10,469 nt of DNA. Origin: Verrucomicrobiales bacterium (GTDB taxonomy: Bacteria; Verrucomicrobiota; Verrucomicrobiia; Limisphaerales; SXQI01). Shown here one piece after another: positions 1 to 8,002 of this stretch; within the stretch, counting starts at the first letter, position 1; every line of letters begins with the position of its first letter. A program made the translations under genes and the position numbers. The stretch lies in NCBI GenBank assembly GCA_005793025.1, contig SXQI01000053.1, positions 1-10,469 of the forward strand. The letters run 5' to 3'. The notes under the pieces were generated by a model. The model worked only from the letters and a program-made list of their open reading frames with translations. It was not told the origin of the DNA and did not search any database.

Positions 1-92
1 CCGTGCGATTGGATAAATATGCTAGGTCTGTTGAATAGTATTTCTTATGCTGGCCCAGCAATCGCTGATCATCATTAGTCCTGCTGAATTGC

Positions 93-115
93 GCGACGAA
101 CGTTTTCGTTCGTGC
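93..115 (+). other. Stem-loop (ACGAACG-TTTT-CGTTCGT), possible terminator or operator
   Basis: Seven perfect base pairs (96-102 with 107-113) enclose a TTTT loop. Bulging G95 adds two more pairs (93-94 with 114-115). The tract that follows (TTTGGGTCTTT) is only moderately T-rich, so this is a weak case for an intrinsic terminator of an upstream gene. A regulatory dyad for the operon is equally possible. The structure is seen in the sequence; its function is inference. Confidence 0.35.
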
Positions 116-145
116 TTTGGGTCTTTGCGTACCCCAGAATCTTTT

Positions 146-165
146 GGAGATTCGCTGAATTCTCC
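146..165 (+). promoter_or_regulatory. Small hairpin holding the only SD-like GGAG ahead of actA
   Basis: GGAGA at 146-150 can pair with TCTCC at 161-165. The GGAG lies about 24 bases before the actA ATG at 174, too far for ordinary Shine-Dalgarno use, and its partner would mask it. No other SD-like sequence precedes this start. The five-pair stem is weak and may be coincidental. Confidence 0.2.
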
Positions 166-173
166 TTTCTAAC

Positions 174-824
174 ATGTCTGATATTTTTCCAAAGTGGACA
201 AATAAATTGCCGCTGCGCCTATTGCTAGGGGTGATGATTGTGGGCGGGGTGGTCACGGCAGGGGTGACTTATTATTTTACACCCAAATACACCCGCGTGG
301 GTTACCAACCGATCCAACCGGTGCCATTCCCCCATACGGTTCACGCGGAGCAGTTGGGACTCGATTGCCGTTATTGTCACAATGGCGTCGAGCAATCGTG
401 GTATTCAAATCTCCCCTCCGCCAACACGTGTATGAACTGCCACAACCAAGTGTTGGCAAGCGATGCACGGCTGGAACCTGTTCGAGAAAGCTTTCGAAGT
501 GGTCAGCCTGTTTCGTGGGTTCAAATCCATAAAACTCCCGATTACGTTTATTTCAATCACTCCGTTCATGTGAATCGAGGAGTGAGTTGCGTGCATTGTC
601 ATGGTCCGATCAACAAAATGGACGAGGTTTATCACGCTAAACCAATGAGCATGGGTTTTTGTCTGGATTGCCATCGAGACCCTGCATCCAAAATCCGCCC
701 CCCTGAAGAGGTTTACAATTTAAATTGGGTTCCCCCCGAGAATTTTGCCAAGGATAAAGGAGCAAAGTTTGTTCACGATTGGAAGGTCAACGCCTCCCAG
801 AATTGCTCCGCCTGTCACCGATGA
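174..824 (+). CDS. actA: ACIII subunit A, membrane-anchored pentahaem cytochrome c
   Basis: This is the periplasmic multihaem subunit of Alternative Complex III, which takes electrons from the ActB Fe-S clusters and passes them towards ActE or an oxidase. The 216-residue protein has a short basic N-terminus and one hydrophobic segment at about residues 13-34 (uncleaved anchor or signal). Five CxxCH haem c sites follow: CRYCH 65-69, CMNCH 86-90, CVHCH 139-143, CLDCH 163-167 and CSACH 211-215. Additional histidines (PHTVH near 54-57, NHSVH near 128-132) are candidate distal axial ligands, as in cytochrome c7/NrfH-like folds. Five haems is the number known for ActA. The last haem site is followed by only one residue, so the chain ends right after it. 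The stop overlaps the actB start (ATGA, 821-824), implying translational coupling. The start has no good SD. Confidence 0.93.
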   Translation: MSDIFPKWTNKLPLRLLLGVMIVGGVVTAGVTYYFTPKYTRVGYQPIQPVPFPHTVHAEQLGLDCRYCHNGVEQSWYSNLPSANTCMNCHNQVLASDARLEPVRESFRSGQPVSWVQIHKTPDYVYFNHSVHVNRGVSCVHCHGPINKMDEVYHAKPMSMGFCLDCHRDPASKIRPPEEVYNLNWVPPENFAKDKGAKFVHDWKVNASQNCSACHR

Positions 825-3800
825 AAACGATTCCTCCCCCCTGTCCCGAGCCAGTGCAAGGTCCTAATTACTGGCGAAGTCTTGACCAATTGGCCGAGTC
901 TCCTGAGGTGCGTCCGTGGTTGGAACGCGAGTTTCCTGCAGGTGCAAGCGAGTTTACGGATGAAACCGGTCGTCGTGCGTTTCTGAAGTTGATGTCGGCC
1001 TCGATGCTCTTCGCAGGGATCGGGTTGACCGGTTGTCGCCGCCCTGAAGAAAAAATCCTGCCGTTCTCTAAAATGCCGGAAGGCTATGTGCACGGCGTTT
1101 CTCAGTTTTACGCAACCTCGGTTCCAACACGTGGCAGTTCGTTACCCGTTGTCGCCCGTTCCCATGAAGGACGTCCTGTCAAAATCGAGGCCAACACGCA
1201 GCATCCGCTCGGCAACATTGGAACGGACCATTTTGCTCAAGCATCGATCCTGAACCTTTATGATGCCGACCGTGCTACACGTTACACGCGCCTCGGCAAC
1301 ACCGTTGATCGGGCGATCGCCACCGATCACTTGCAGGAAGTCGCTGTCTCTCACAAAGCCAACCAAGGGGCTGGTTTAGCATTTTTGGTGGAACGAAGTT
1401 CCTCCCCAACCCGGCAGCGTCTCCAAGCATCCATCGCCGCAACCTACCCCAAATCAAAGTGGCTTTCGTTCGAACCAGTCGATCAGGATGTCCACAGGGC
1501 AGCAGTCGCCAAGGTTTACGGGCCAAACCTGAGATCGTCTTATAATTTCGAGAAAGCAACCTGCATTCTCTCATTGGATTTTGATTTCGTGGGAGGAGAA
1601 GACGATTCCGCACGATTCATTCGAGGGTTCGCGCAAAACCGCAAGGTAGCGAAACCTGCCGATGTGATGAGCCGACTTTATGTTGTAGAAAGTCTGTTCA
1701 CCTTAGCTGGAGCTAGCGCGGATCATCGACTGCGGAAGTCCCCTTCAGCGATTGCTGCGGTGGCCGCCCAATTCGCGGACGCGATTGTCAAAGGCACCGC
1801 CTCGCCAGACAAATGGATCGCAGAGTGTGCAAAGGATTTGCTCGCGAACAAGGGTAAAGCATTAGTTGTCGCTGGAGTTCGTCAGCCCTTGGAAGTGCAC
1901 CTCTTGGCACTGGCGATGAACAACGCTCTGGGTGCGATGGGGACAACCCTTACTTTGCTACCCGCAGTGGATGGCAAGGAATCGACATTCGGAGAAATCA
2001 TTGCTGACCTCAACGCTGGCAGCGTTCAAACGTTGGTGATTGTTGGCGGGAACCCCGCTTACAACAGCCCTGCTGACTTTAGTTTTTCGTCAGCTGCTAA
2101 AAAAGCAAAAGAAGTCATCCGTCTTGGCTACTATGAGGATGAGACATTCCCCGTTAGCACTTGGCATTACGCGGCAGCCCATTATTTGGAATCTTGGGGG
2201 GATGGCCGCACTGCGGATGGAACCTATGTTCCGGTGCAACCCTTGATCGAACCGTTGTTCGGTGGAATGAGTGATCTCGAATTCCTAGCCCGACTTTCCG
2301 GAATTCTCCAACCATCGGCTCACGATCTGGTTCAGGCCACCTTTAAGGAATTATCTGGCGGTGCGGACTTCGAGAATAGCTGGCGCAAATTCTTGCACGA
2401 CGGATTTTTGGCGAAAAGTGCTCCTGCATTTTCTGCCCCACCATTTGCCCTTGCCGCGCTGCCTAGCGTGACGGCAGGTCCAGCAGCCTCTGCATCGAAC
2501 CTCGAGGTGGTTTTCCAGAAGAGTTATTCGATGGACGACGGGCGCTACAATAACAACGGCTGGCTCCAAGAGTTGCCCGACCCGATTTCCAAAATCACTT
2601 GGGACAACGCCGTATTGCTCAGTCCAAAGACTGCCGAAGAATTAGGCTTGAGCCGCAATTCCCAAGCGAAGGACGGTCGATATATCAACGATGTCGTCGA
2701 GATTGAAATCGGCGGACGTAAAGTGCGCGGTGCCGTGTGGGTTCAGCCTGGTCTCGCCGATTATACCATTGGTTTATCCTTGGGTTACGGGCGAGAGAGG
2801 ACGGGGCGGATTGGGATTGGCACTGGCTACAATGCCTATGCGGTTCGAAGCTCCACAAACCTTCATTCTGTTAGCGGAGCCAAGCTGACGAAGACCGGGC
2901 AAACTTACGAGTTAGCCACGACCCAAGAACACGGGCTGATGGATGGTCGTCCGATCATTCGTGAAGGGAACATGGAACAGTTCAAGGCGAAACCAGATTT
3001 TGCCAAGAACATGGACCTCGAAGCCCATGCACCGAACGCAGGTGGCATTTACAAGCATCCTTACGCGGCGAATCCTTCCTTGAAGAGCGATGTCCACCAA
3101 TGGGGAATGGCCATCGACCTCAACGCCTGTGTCGGTTGCAACGCCTGTGTCATGGCTTGTCAGAGCGAGAATAACATTCCCATTGTCGGAAAAGAACAGG
3201 TTCGTCGCGGTCGCGAAATGCAGTGGCTGCGGATTGATCGTTATTTCAGCAGTGCCGCCAAACATCGGAATCAATTTTCGGAAGACCCTCAGATGGTGGT
3301 TCAGCCGATGCTGTGCCAACATTGTGAATCGGCTCCATGCGAGAGCGTGTGCCCGGTCAACGCCACAGTTCATGACGAGGAGGGGTTGAATGTCATGGCC
3401 TATAACCGTTGTGTCGGCACGCGTTATTGCTCAAACAACTGTCCGTATAAGGTTCGACGTTTCAATTTCTTCGATTACAACCGCCGCACATTGGATCAAC
3501 TCAAAGGCCCGTGGTATCCCACGCCAATGTTGAGCCAGATGGACGGTGAGTTCGGACTTAAACGTTGGTGGAACAATCCTGATCGAGGGTATAAGCCCGA
3601 GGACGAATGGGAATTGACCAAATTGGTCAAAAACCCAGATGTCAGCGTGCGAATGCGCGGTGTCATGGAGAAATGCACCTTCTGTGTGCAACGCATCGAG
3701 AACGCCAAGATCAATCAAAAAGTCAAAGCGGGAGCTTCAGGAAATGTTCAGGTGCCGGAAGGAACTTTCACCACAGCCTGTGCTCAAGCTTGTCCGGCGG

Positions 3801-4087
3801 ATGCCATTGCTTTCGGCAATATCCTCGATAAGACAAGCCGCGTTGCTCAACTTAAGAATCAGGATCGGAACTATTCTGTCCTTGGGTTCCTTGACACCAA
3901 ACCTCGCACAACTTACCTCGCCCGTATCCGCAACCCGAATCCGGCCATGCCTGATTATCACCACGAACCGTTGAGCTTGGAAGAATACATCGAACAGCAT
4001 GGGAGCCCTATGGAATCCCACGGTGCTCATAGCGGAACCTCGACGAATCACCCTGCTGCCCAATCCGGGCAGAAAGGAGCCCACTAA
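821..4087 (+). CDS. actB: ACIII subunit B, extended-Tat molybdopterin-like/Fe-S protein
   Basis: This is the large periplasmic subunit of ACIII, carrying Fe-S clusters between the quinol site (ActC) and the ActA haems. I chose ATG 821, inside the ATGA overlap with actA, over the in-frame ATG at 779 because the family's conserved N-terminus (NYWRSLDQLAESP, residues 16-28) follows it; this gives 1088 residues. The Tat motif RRAFLK is internal at 51-56, the arrangement known as the extended Tat signal of MoCo/4Fe-4S proteins. A hydrophobic stretch follows, ending in a lipobox-like LTGC (Cys72). Residues of about 75-740 resemble the molybdopterin oxidoreductase fold; in characterised ACIII this part has no molybdenum cofactor. 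The ferredoxin-like domain has Cys770/773/776/780, 832/835/840/844, 864/870/874 (Thr867 where a fourth Cys would be), 952/955 and 987/991. These 15 cysteines fit three [4Fe-4S] clusters and one [3Fe-4S]. The C-terminus is His-rich. Confidence 0.94.
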   Translation: MKTIPPPCPEPVQGPNYWRSLDQLAESPEVRPWLEREFPAGASEFTDETGRRAFLKLMSASMLFAGIGLTGCRRPEEKILPFSKMPEGYVHGVSQFYATSVPTRGSSLPVVARSHEGRPVKIEANTQHPLGNIGTDHFAQASILNLYDADRATRYTRLGNTVDRAIATDHLQEVAVSHKANQGAGLAFLVERSSSPTRQRLQASIAATYPKSKWLSFEPVDQDVHRAAVAKVYGPNLRSSYNFEKATCILSLDFDFVGGEDDSARFIRGFAQNRKVAKPADVMSRLYVVESLFTLAGASADHRLRKSPSAIAAVAAQFADAIVKGTASPDKWIAECAKDLLANKGKALVVAGVRQPLEVHLLALAMNNALGAMGTTLTLLPAVDGKESTFGEIIADLNAGSVQTLVIVGGNPAYNSPADFSFSSAAKKAKEVIRLGYYEDETFPVSTWHYAAAHYLESWGDGRTADGTYVPVQPLIEPLFGGMSDLEFLARLSGILQPSAHDLVQATFKELSGGADFENSWRKFLHDGFLAKSAPAFSAPPFALAALPSVTAGPAASASNLEVVFQKSYSMDDGRYNNNGWLQELPDPISKITWDNAVLLSPKTAEELGLSRNSQAKDGRYINDVVEIEIGGRKVRGAVWVQPGLADYTIGLSLGYGRERTGRIGIGTGYNAYAVRSSTNLHSVSGAKLTKTGQTYELATTQEHGLMDGRPIIREGNMEQFKAKPDFAKNMDLEAHAPNAGGIYKHPYAANPSLKSDVHQWGMAIDLNACVGCNACVMACQSENNIPIVGKEQVRRGREMQWLRIDRYFSSAAKHRNQFSEDPQMVVQPMLCQHCESAPCESVCPVNATVHDEEGLNVMAYNRCVGTRYCSNNCPYKVRRFNFFDYNRRTLDQLKGPWYPTPMLSQMDGEFGLKRWWNNPDRGYKPEDEWELTKLVKNPDVSVRMRGVMEKCTFCVQRIENAKINQKVKAGASGNVQVPEGTFTTACAQACPADAIAFGNILDKTSRVAQLKNQDRNYSVLGFLDTKPRTTYLARIRNPNPAMPDYHHEPLSLEEYIEQHGSPMESHGAHSGTSTNHPAAQSGQKGAH
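4073..4079 (+). promoter_or_regulatory. Ribosome binding site of actC (AAAGGAG)
   Basis: AAAGGAG lies in the last codons of actB, seven bases before the actC ATG at 4087. It supports that start, which shares one base with the actB stop (TAATG). Confidence 0.7.
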
Positions 4088-5523
4088 TGGCTGCGCCGAC
4101 ACATACTCACCACGGCACCCCGACACTCAACGTTGCGGCCGCACCCAAAGAGTTGGAGCGTGAACCTCTGGTTCTCAATAATCGCTCCCTGAGCTGGATC
4201 ACCTCCACGATTGCCGGGATTGTCGAGGGCAACACACCCAAGTGGTGGTGGGCCTTTTTCATTCCGAGTGCGCTCGTGATGTCGATGTGTTTCGGCATGA
4301 TCGCCTACTTGATCTCCGCCGGAATCGGAGTTTGGGGTCTCAACCAACCCGTTGGTTGGGCTTGGGACATCACTAACTTCGTGTTCTGGATCGGTATCGG
4401 TCACGCGGGAACGTTGATCTCAGCGGTCCTCTTCCTTTTGCGCCAAAAATGGCGCACCTCGATCAACCGAGCTGCCGAAGCAATGACATTATTCGCTGTG
4501 GCGTGCGCGGGTATTTTCCCCATGATCCACGTGGGACGTATCTGGTTTGCGTGGTGGTTGTTCCCATTACCCAACGCGAACAGCATTTGGCCTCAATTCC
4601 GTTCCCCGCTGTTGTGGGACGTGTTTGCAGTATCAACTTACGGCACCGTTTCGCTGCTGTTCTGGTACACCGGGTTGGTGCCGGACCTCGCCACCATGCG
4701 GGATCGGGCTAAGACCAAAATTCGCAAGTTTGCTTATGGCCTGTTCGCCCTAGGCTGGACGGGATCCAATCGGCATTGGAGCAACTACGAGAAAGCTTAT
4801 TTGCTTCTCGCGGGTATTTCCACGCCCCTTGTTTTGTCGGTGCATTCCATCGTTTCCTTCGACTTCGCTGTTTCAGTGGTTCCCGGATGGCATACGACCA
4901 TCTTCCCGCCTTATTTCGTTGCAGGTGCAATTTTCTCAGGATTCGGCATGGTTCTCACCCTGATGATTCCCCTGCGGACCGTCTGCAAATTGCATGATTT
5001 GGTCACGATCCGACACATCGACCTGATGTGTAAGGTCACCATGGCCACGGGATCCATTGTCGGTTACGCCTATGCGATGGAGTTTTTCATCGCATGGTAT
5101 GGCGGAAACCCCTACGAGCTTTACGCGTTCAAGAATCGCGCATTTGGACCTTATTGGTGGGCTTACTGGTCGATGGTCAGTTGCAACGTGATTTGCCCTC
5201 AGCTTTTCTGGTTCAAAGCGTTCCGGCAAAACGTCGTCATCGTGTTTATTATCTCGATCTTTGTGAACATCGGAATGTGGTTTGAACGATTCGTCATTAT
5301 CGTGACCTCACTCCATCGCGATTATCTGCCGTCTTCGTGGGGCTATTTCTCACCAACACCGGTGGATATTTTAACCTTCGTGGGAAGTTTTGGATTATTC
5401 CTGACGCTCTTCCTTTTATTCATGCGTTTCTTGCCAATGATCGCCATTTCGGAAGTCAAAGGCGTCACACCCCAAGCCGACCCGCACCATCCCTTGGGTG
5501 GCGCGAAGGAGGGGCATCATTAA
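4087..5523 (+). CDS. actC: ACIII subunit C, NrfD/PsrC-like quinol-binding membrane protein
   Basis: This integral membrane subunit of the NrfD/PsrC family is where ACIII is thought to oxidise quinol on the periplasmic side. It is 478 residues long, the family's usual size, with about ten hydrophobic segments starting near residue 53 (KWWWAFFIPSALV) and ending near 449. Recognisable family features are GHAGTLISAVLFLLRQKWR (106-124), a conserved His in MIHVGRIW (His148) and Asp in SPLLWDVF (Asp178). The corresponding His and Asp are described as quinol-site or proton-transfer residues in characterised ActC; that assignment is family knowledge and was not aligned here. Both ends are hydrophilic and His-rich. 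The start overlaps the actB stop by one base and has a strong SD. It pairs with the paralogous ActF to flank the Fe-S/haem module. Confidence 0.93.
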   Translation: MAAPTHTHHGTPTLNVAAAPKELEREPLVLNNRSLSWITSTIAGIVEGNTPKWWWAFFIPSALVMSMCFGMIAYLISAGIGVWGLNQPVGWAWDITNFVFWIGIGHAGTLISAVLFLLRQKWRTSINRAAEAMTLFAVACAGIFPMIHVGRIWFAWWLFPLPNANSIWPQFRSPLLWDVFAVSTYGTVSLLFWYTGLVPDLATMRDRAKTKIRKFAYGLFALGWTGSNRHWSNYEKAYLLLAGISTPLVLSVHSIVSFDFAVSVVPGWHTTIFPPYFVAGAIFSGFGMVLTLMIPLRTVCKLHDLVTIRHIDLMCKVTMATGSIVGYAYAMEFFIAWYGGNPYELYAFKNRAFGPYWWAYWSMVSCNVICPQLFWFKAFRQNVVIVFIISIFVNIGMWFERFVIIVTSLHRDYLPSSWGYFSPTPVDILTFVGSFGLFLTLFLLFMRFLPMIAISEVKGVTPQADPHHPLGGAKEGHH

Positions 5524-5556
5524 TTCTAGGCTGAAACCGATTTACTTGTAGTCATC

Positions 5557-6096
5557 ATGGCCGAAACTTTAAAACCATACGCCCTGCTCGCCGAGTTCGA
5601 AACTCCGGCGGATGTGATGCAGGCAGCGCGCGCCGTGCGCATCGCCGGCTTCCGCCGCTGGGATGTGCACACCCCTTTCCCAATCCATGGGATGGACGGT
5701 GCGATGGGAATCAAGAATTCAAAGGTAGGTTATTTCTCCTTTGTAGGTGGAGTCACAGGACTCACGATCGGTATGTCCATGATTTGGTTCATGAACAAGT
5801 ATGACTACCCCATCATCGTGGGTGGCAAACCCCTGTTCAGCCCACTTTTTGCCTTTCCAGTCTCTTACGAGTTAACCATTTTGTTAGCCTCGTTCGGAAC
5901 GCTGTTAGGCATGTGTTTCCTGAATCGCTTGCCAAAACTATACAACCCGATTTTTAAGAGCGAACGGTTTGCTCGTGCTTCTGATGACCGTTTTTTTGTA
6001 GTGATCGAGGCTTCGGATCCAAAATTTTCTGCCGTTGAAACCCGCAAACTGCTCGAGAATCTCGGCAGCAAAAACATCGAATTGGTAGAGGATTAA
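5557..6096 (+). CDS. actD: ACIII subunit D, two-helix DUF3341 membrane protein
   Basis: This 179-residue protein matches the ActD (DUF3341) subunit, a structural component of ACIII without redox cofactors. The N-terminal cytoplasmic part contains the family-like YALLAEFETPADVMQAARAV (8-27) and GFRRWDVHTPFPIHGMD (31-47). Two hydrophobic segments follow at about 57-79 and 100-122, then the short family motif LPKLYNPIF (125-133) and an alpha/beta-looking tail. There are no Cys-based haem or Fe-S motifs. It begins 33 bases after actC, the largest gap in the operon. There is no Shine-Dalgarno before the ATG at 5557, so initiation may be SD-independent. The position between actC and actE matches the canonical actABCDEF order. 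Confidence 0.92.
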   Translation: MAETLKPYALLAEFETPADVMQAARAVRIAGFRRWDVHTPFPIHGMDGAMGIKNSKVGYFSFVGGVTGLTIGMSMIWFMNKYDYPIIVGGKPLFSPLFAFPVSYELTILLASFGTLLGMCFLNRLPKLYNPIFKSERFARASDDRFFVVIEASDPKFSAVETRKLLENLGSKNIELVED

Positions 6097-6097
6097 T

Positions 6098-6718
6098 ATG
6101 CGTTACTGGTTATCCTTTTTCCTCGTTCTGATTGTCGCCTCCATCGCCGTGGTGGGTATTGCTGGTTTTCAGGGATCTAAATCACGCAAGCCGCCGATTG
6201 AGATTTTCCCTGATATGGATCGGCAACCCAAACTCCGCCCACAAGCCCCGAATTCATTTTTCGCTGATGGGAAAAGTTCCCGCCTGCCGATTCAAGGAAC
6301 GGTAGCACGGGGATCTCAATTCCTAGATACTCCCTTCAATACGGGCCGCTTGCCGGGTTCGACCAATTATGTCGCCGACATGCCCATCGACCTGACCGCA
6401 AAACTGCTCGCTCGAGGGAAGGAACGCTATCAGATCAGTTGCGTGCCCTGTCACGGCGCGTTGGCGGATGGCAACGGCATTACAAAAAAATACGGGATGG
6501 CGGTTGTCGCTAACCTCCACGACAAACGTATTGTCGCGATGACCGACGGTGAGATTTTTAATACCGTCACATCGGGAAAGAATTTGATGGGCGGATACGG
6601 TGCCAACGTTTCAGTTGAAGATCGCTGGGCGATCATCGCCTATCTTCGCACTTTGCAACTGGCTCGATTGGGCTTGTTAAATGACGTTCCCACAGAGCTT
6701 CGTGCTGGCTTAAAATAA
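6098..6718 (+). CDS. actE: ACIII subunit E, monohaem cytochrome c
   Basis: This periplasmic monohaem cytochrome c of ACIII probably carries electrons out of the ActA haems towards the next partner. The 206-residue protein has an N-terminal hydrophobic segment (3-25) with no lipobox cysteine, so it is more likely a signal anchor or ordinary signal peptide than a lipoprotein. A Pro-rich linker follows, containing the ActE-like PPIEIFPDM (32-40) and QAPNSFFADG (49-58). The single haem site is CVPCH at 115-119, followed by GALADGNG. Met164 in NLMGGYG is the likely sixth ligand. The C-terminal helix DRWAIIAYLRTLQLAR (175-190) is typical of cytochrome c. The start lies one base after the actD stop, with AGAGG at 6087-6091. 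Confidence 0.93.
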   Translation: MRYWLSFFLVLIVASIAVVGIAGFQGSKSRKPPIEIFPDMDRQPKLRPQAPNSFFADGKSSRLPIQGTVARGSQFLDTPFNTGRLPGSTNYVADMPIDLTAKLLARGKERYQISCVPCHGALADGNGITKKYGMAVVANLHDKRIVAMTDGEIFNTVTSGKNLMGGYGANVSVEDRWAIIAYLRTLQLARLGLLNDVPTELRAGLK

Positions 6719-6735
6719 CTTTGATTTCTCACGCC

Positions 6736-8001
6736 ATGCTTTCAAAACTATTTCAAATCAAAACTTGGCTGCTGGCTGCAGCGTTGGTTTGGTTGATCCA
6801 CAGTGTCGTCACTGTCGAAGCAGCTGATGCTGTCGCGAAAGCCGCGACGCCAACCCATGCCGCTGCCGCAGATCACGCGGGTGATGCAGCCGTCCCCCAA
6901 ATCAAACAGTTCGCCTACTCCTACCTAACGGCGTTCATGTTTTACCTGAGCATCTGTTTGGGTGCGTTAGTTTTGGTGCTACTCCATCATTTATTCGATG
7001 CGGGATGGTCGGTGCCAATTCGTCGTTTTCTCGAACACATCGCATTTTTGTTGCCTGTGATGGGCTTGCTATTCCTCCCCATCGCGTTCTTAGCAACAGA
7101 GATTTACCCTTGGATGACGATGAATCCTCCGGATCACTCGCTCACAACCAAGCGCGTGCTCTTCAATCAACCCACATTCTACGTGGTTGCGTTCGTCATT
7201 TTCCTCCTGTGGACTTGGTTAACGTGGAATCTCCGCCGTTGGTCCATCAAGCAGGATCAGACGGGTGACCCCAAGTGTACCATCATTCTTCGCCGATACG
7301 CTGCAGGTGGCATTTGGATCTTTGCCCTAACGTTGACCTTCGCGGCGATTTACTGGATGAAATCGTTGCAGCACCAGTTTTTCTCCACGATGTATGGGGT
7401 ATATTATTTTGCGGGGAGCACTTGGACAACTCTCGCGACCTGCTATTTGATCACCATCGCCCTGTCAAGGGGGCCATTGAAAGGCGTGATTTTCAAACGG
7501 CAAATCTACGATATCGGTGTGCTCTTGTTTGCGTTCACCGTGTTCTACGCTTATATCCATTTTTCTCAGTATTTCCTGATTTGGAATGCAGCCATTCCTG
7601 AGGAGACATTCTGGTATGTGCTCCGCGAAAAAGGTTCTTGGTGGGATGTCGGCATGGTGATTCTGTTCGGGCACTTTGTGATTCCGTTCGTGGCGTTGCT
7701 CCGCATTGATGTGAAGCTCAACCTGAGCATCATGTTCCCCATTTGCGTCTGGGTTTGGCTCATGCATTACCTCGATGTGACCTTCAACATTATGCCGGTT
7801 CTCTATCCACAAGGGTTGCACCTCACGATTTGGGATCCGATCTGTCTCGTCGTGATTGGTTCAATTCTTTACTGGGTGTTCAAGAAATCCTTCGCGGCCC
7901 ATGCGCCGTATCCAATTCGTGACCCTCGCCTGAAAGAAGCAATCACATGGCATGAGGAACCGGATGCTGACAGCGTCACCACTCAGGGAGGAGCTCATTA
8001 A
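6736..8001 (+). CDS. actF: ACIII subunit F, second NrfD-like membrane protein
   Basis: This is the second NrfD-family membrane subunit of ACIII, paralogous to ActC and implicated in proton movement rather than the main quinol site. I chose ATG 6736 (421 residues); a TTG at 6721 would add five residues, and neither has a clear SD. The region of about residues 60-382 has roughly ten hydrophobic segments and the ActF signature FSQYFLIWNAAIPEETFWYV (276-295), which is strong evidence for the assignment. The N-terminus is odd: a hydrophobic, signal-peptide-like stretch (10-30) precedes an Ala/His-rich linker (31-53) before the first conserved helix. This suggests either a cleaved leader or an extra helix. 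The C-terminus is soluble (about 383-421). Its last codons hold the SD for the next gene, whose ATG is one base after the stop. Confidence 0.91.
   Translation: MLSKLFQIKTWLLAAALVWLIHSVVTVEAADAVAKAATPTHAAAADHAGDAAVPQIKQFAYSYLTAFMFYLSICLGALVLVLLHHLFDAGWSVPIRRFLEHIAFLLPVMGLLFLPIAFLATEIYPWMTMNPPDHSLTTKRVLFNQPTFYVVAFVIFLLWTWLTWNLRRWSIKQDQTGDPKCTIILRRYAAGGIWIFALTLTFAAIYWMKSLQHQFFSTMYGVYYFAGSTWTTLATCYLITIALSRGPLKGVIFKRQIYDIGVLLFAFTVFYAYIHFSQYFLIWNAAIPEETFWYVLREKGSWWDVGMVILFGHFVIPFVALLRIDVKLNLSIMFPICVWVWLMHYLDVTFNIMPVLYPQGLHLTIWDPICLVVIGSILYWVFKKSFAAHAPYPIRDPRLKEAITWHEEPDADSVTTQGGAH
7986..7993 (+). promoter_or_regulatory. Ribosome binding site (GGGAGGAG) deciding the start at 8003
   Basis: GGGAGGAG sits nine bases before ATG 8003. 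It makes that ATG the start of the small downstream gene, rather than the in-frame ATG at 7952 within actF. Confidence 0.75.
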
Positions 8002-8002
8002 T

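Larger units (their letters stand above)
1..173. other. Non-coding leader upstream of the ACIII operon
   Basis: I see no supportable gene here. Short open stretches at the left edge (frame 1 open to a TAG at 76-78, frame 3 open to a TAG at 36-38) could be the tail of an upstream gene, but they are too short to judge. The region holds a dyad at 48-60 (TGCTGG-C-CCAGCA), a stem-loop at 93-115 and a weak hairpin at 146-165. I looked for a sigma-70-type promoter and found no pair of hexamers with good spacing. The operon promoter probably lies here or just left of the window. Confidence 0.6.

Noticed and set aside
1..78. Possible C-terminal coding end of an upstream gene (frame 1 to TAG 76-78, or frame 3 to TAG 36-38)
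   Set aside because: Too short, with no recognisable motif and two competing frames, so no gene can be supported.
1..173. Sigma-70 promoter ahead of actA
   Set aside because: Candidate hexamers such as TTGGAT at 9-14 or TTGAAT at 31-36 have no matching -10 box at 16-18 bases.
779..820. Upstream in-frame ATG for ActB inside actA
   Set aside because: It adds 14 residues that show no family character, whereas ATG 821 gives the ATGA overlap and sits just before the conserved extended-Tat N-terminus.
3737..4126. Long antisense open frames across actB, actC and other genes
   Set aside because: They mirror well-supported genes on the plus strand, have no recognisable motifs or SDs, and are expected from codon bias.
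7952..8002. Upstream ATG for the small 8003 gene inside actF
   Set aside because: ATG 8003 has a strong SD (7986-7993) at good spacing and starts right after the actF stop; the extension is only actF read in another frame.
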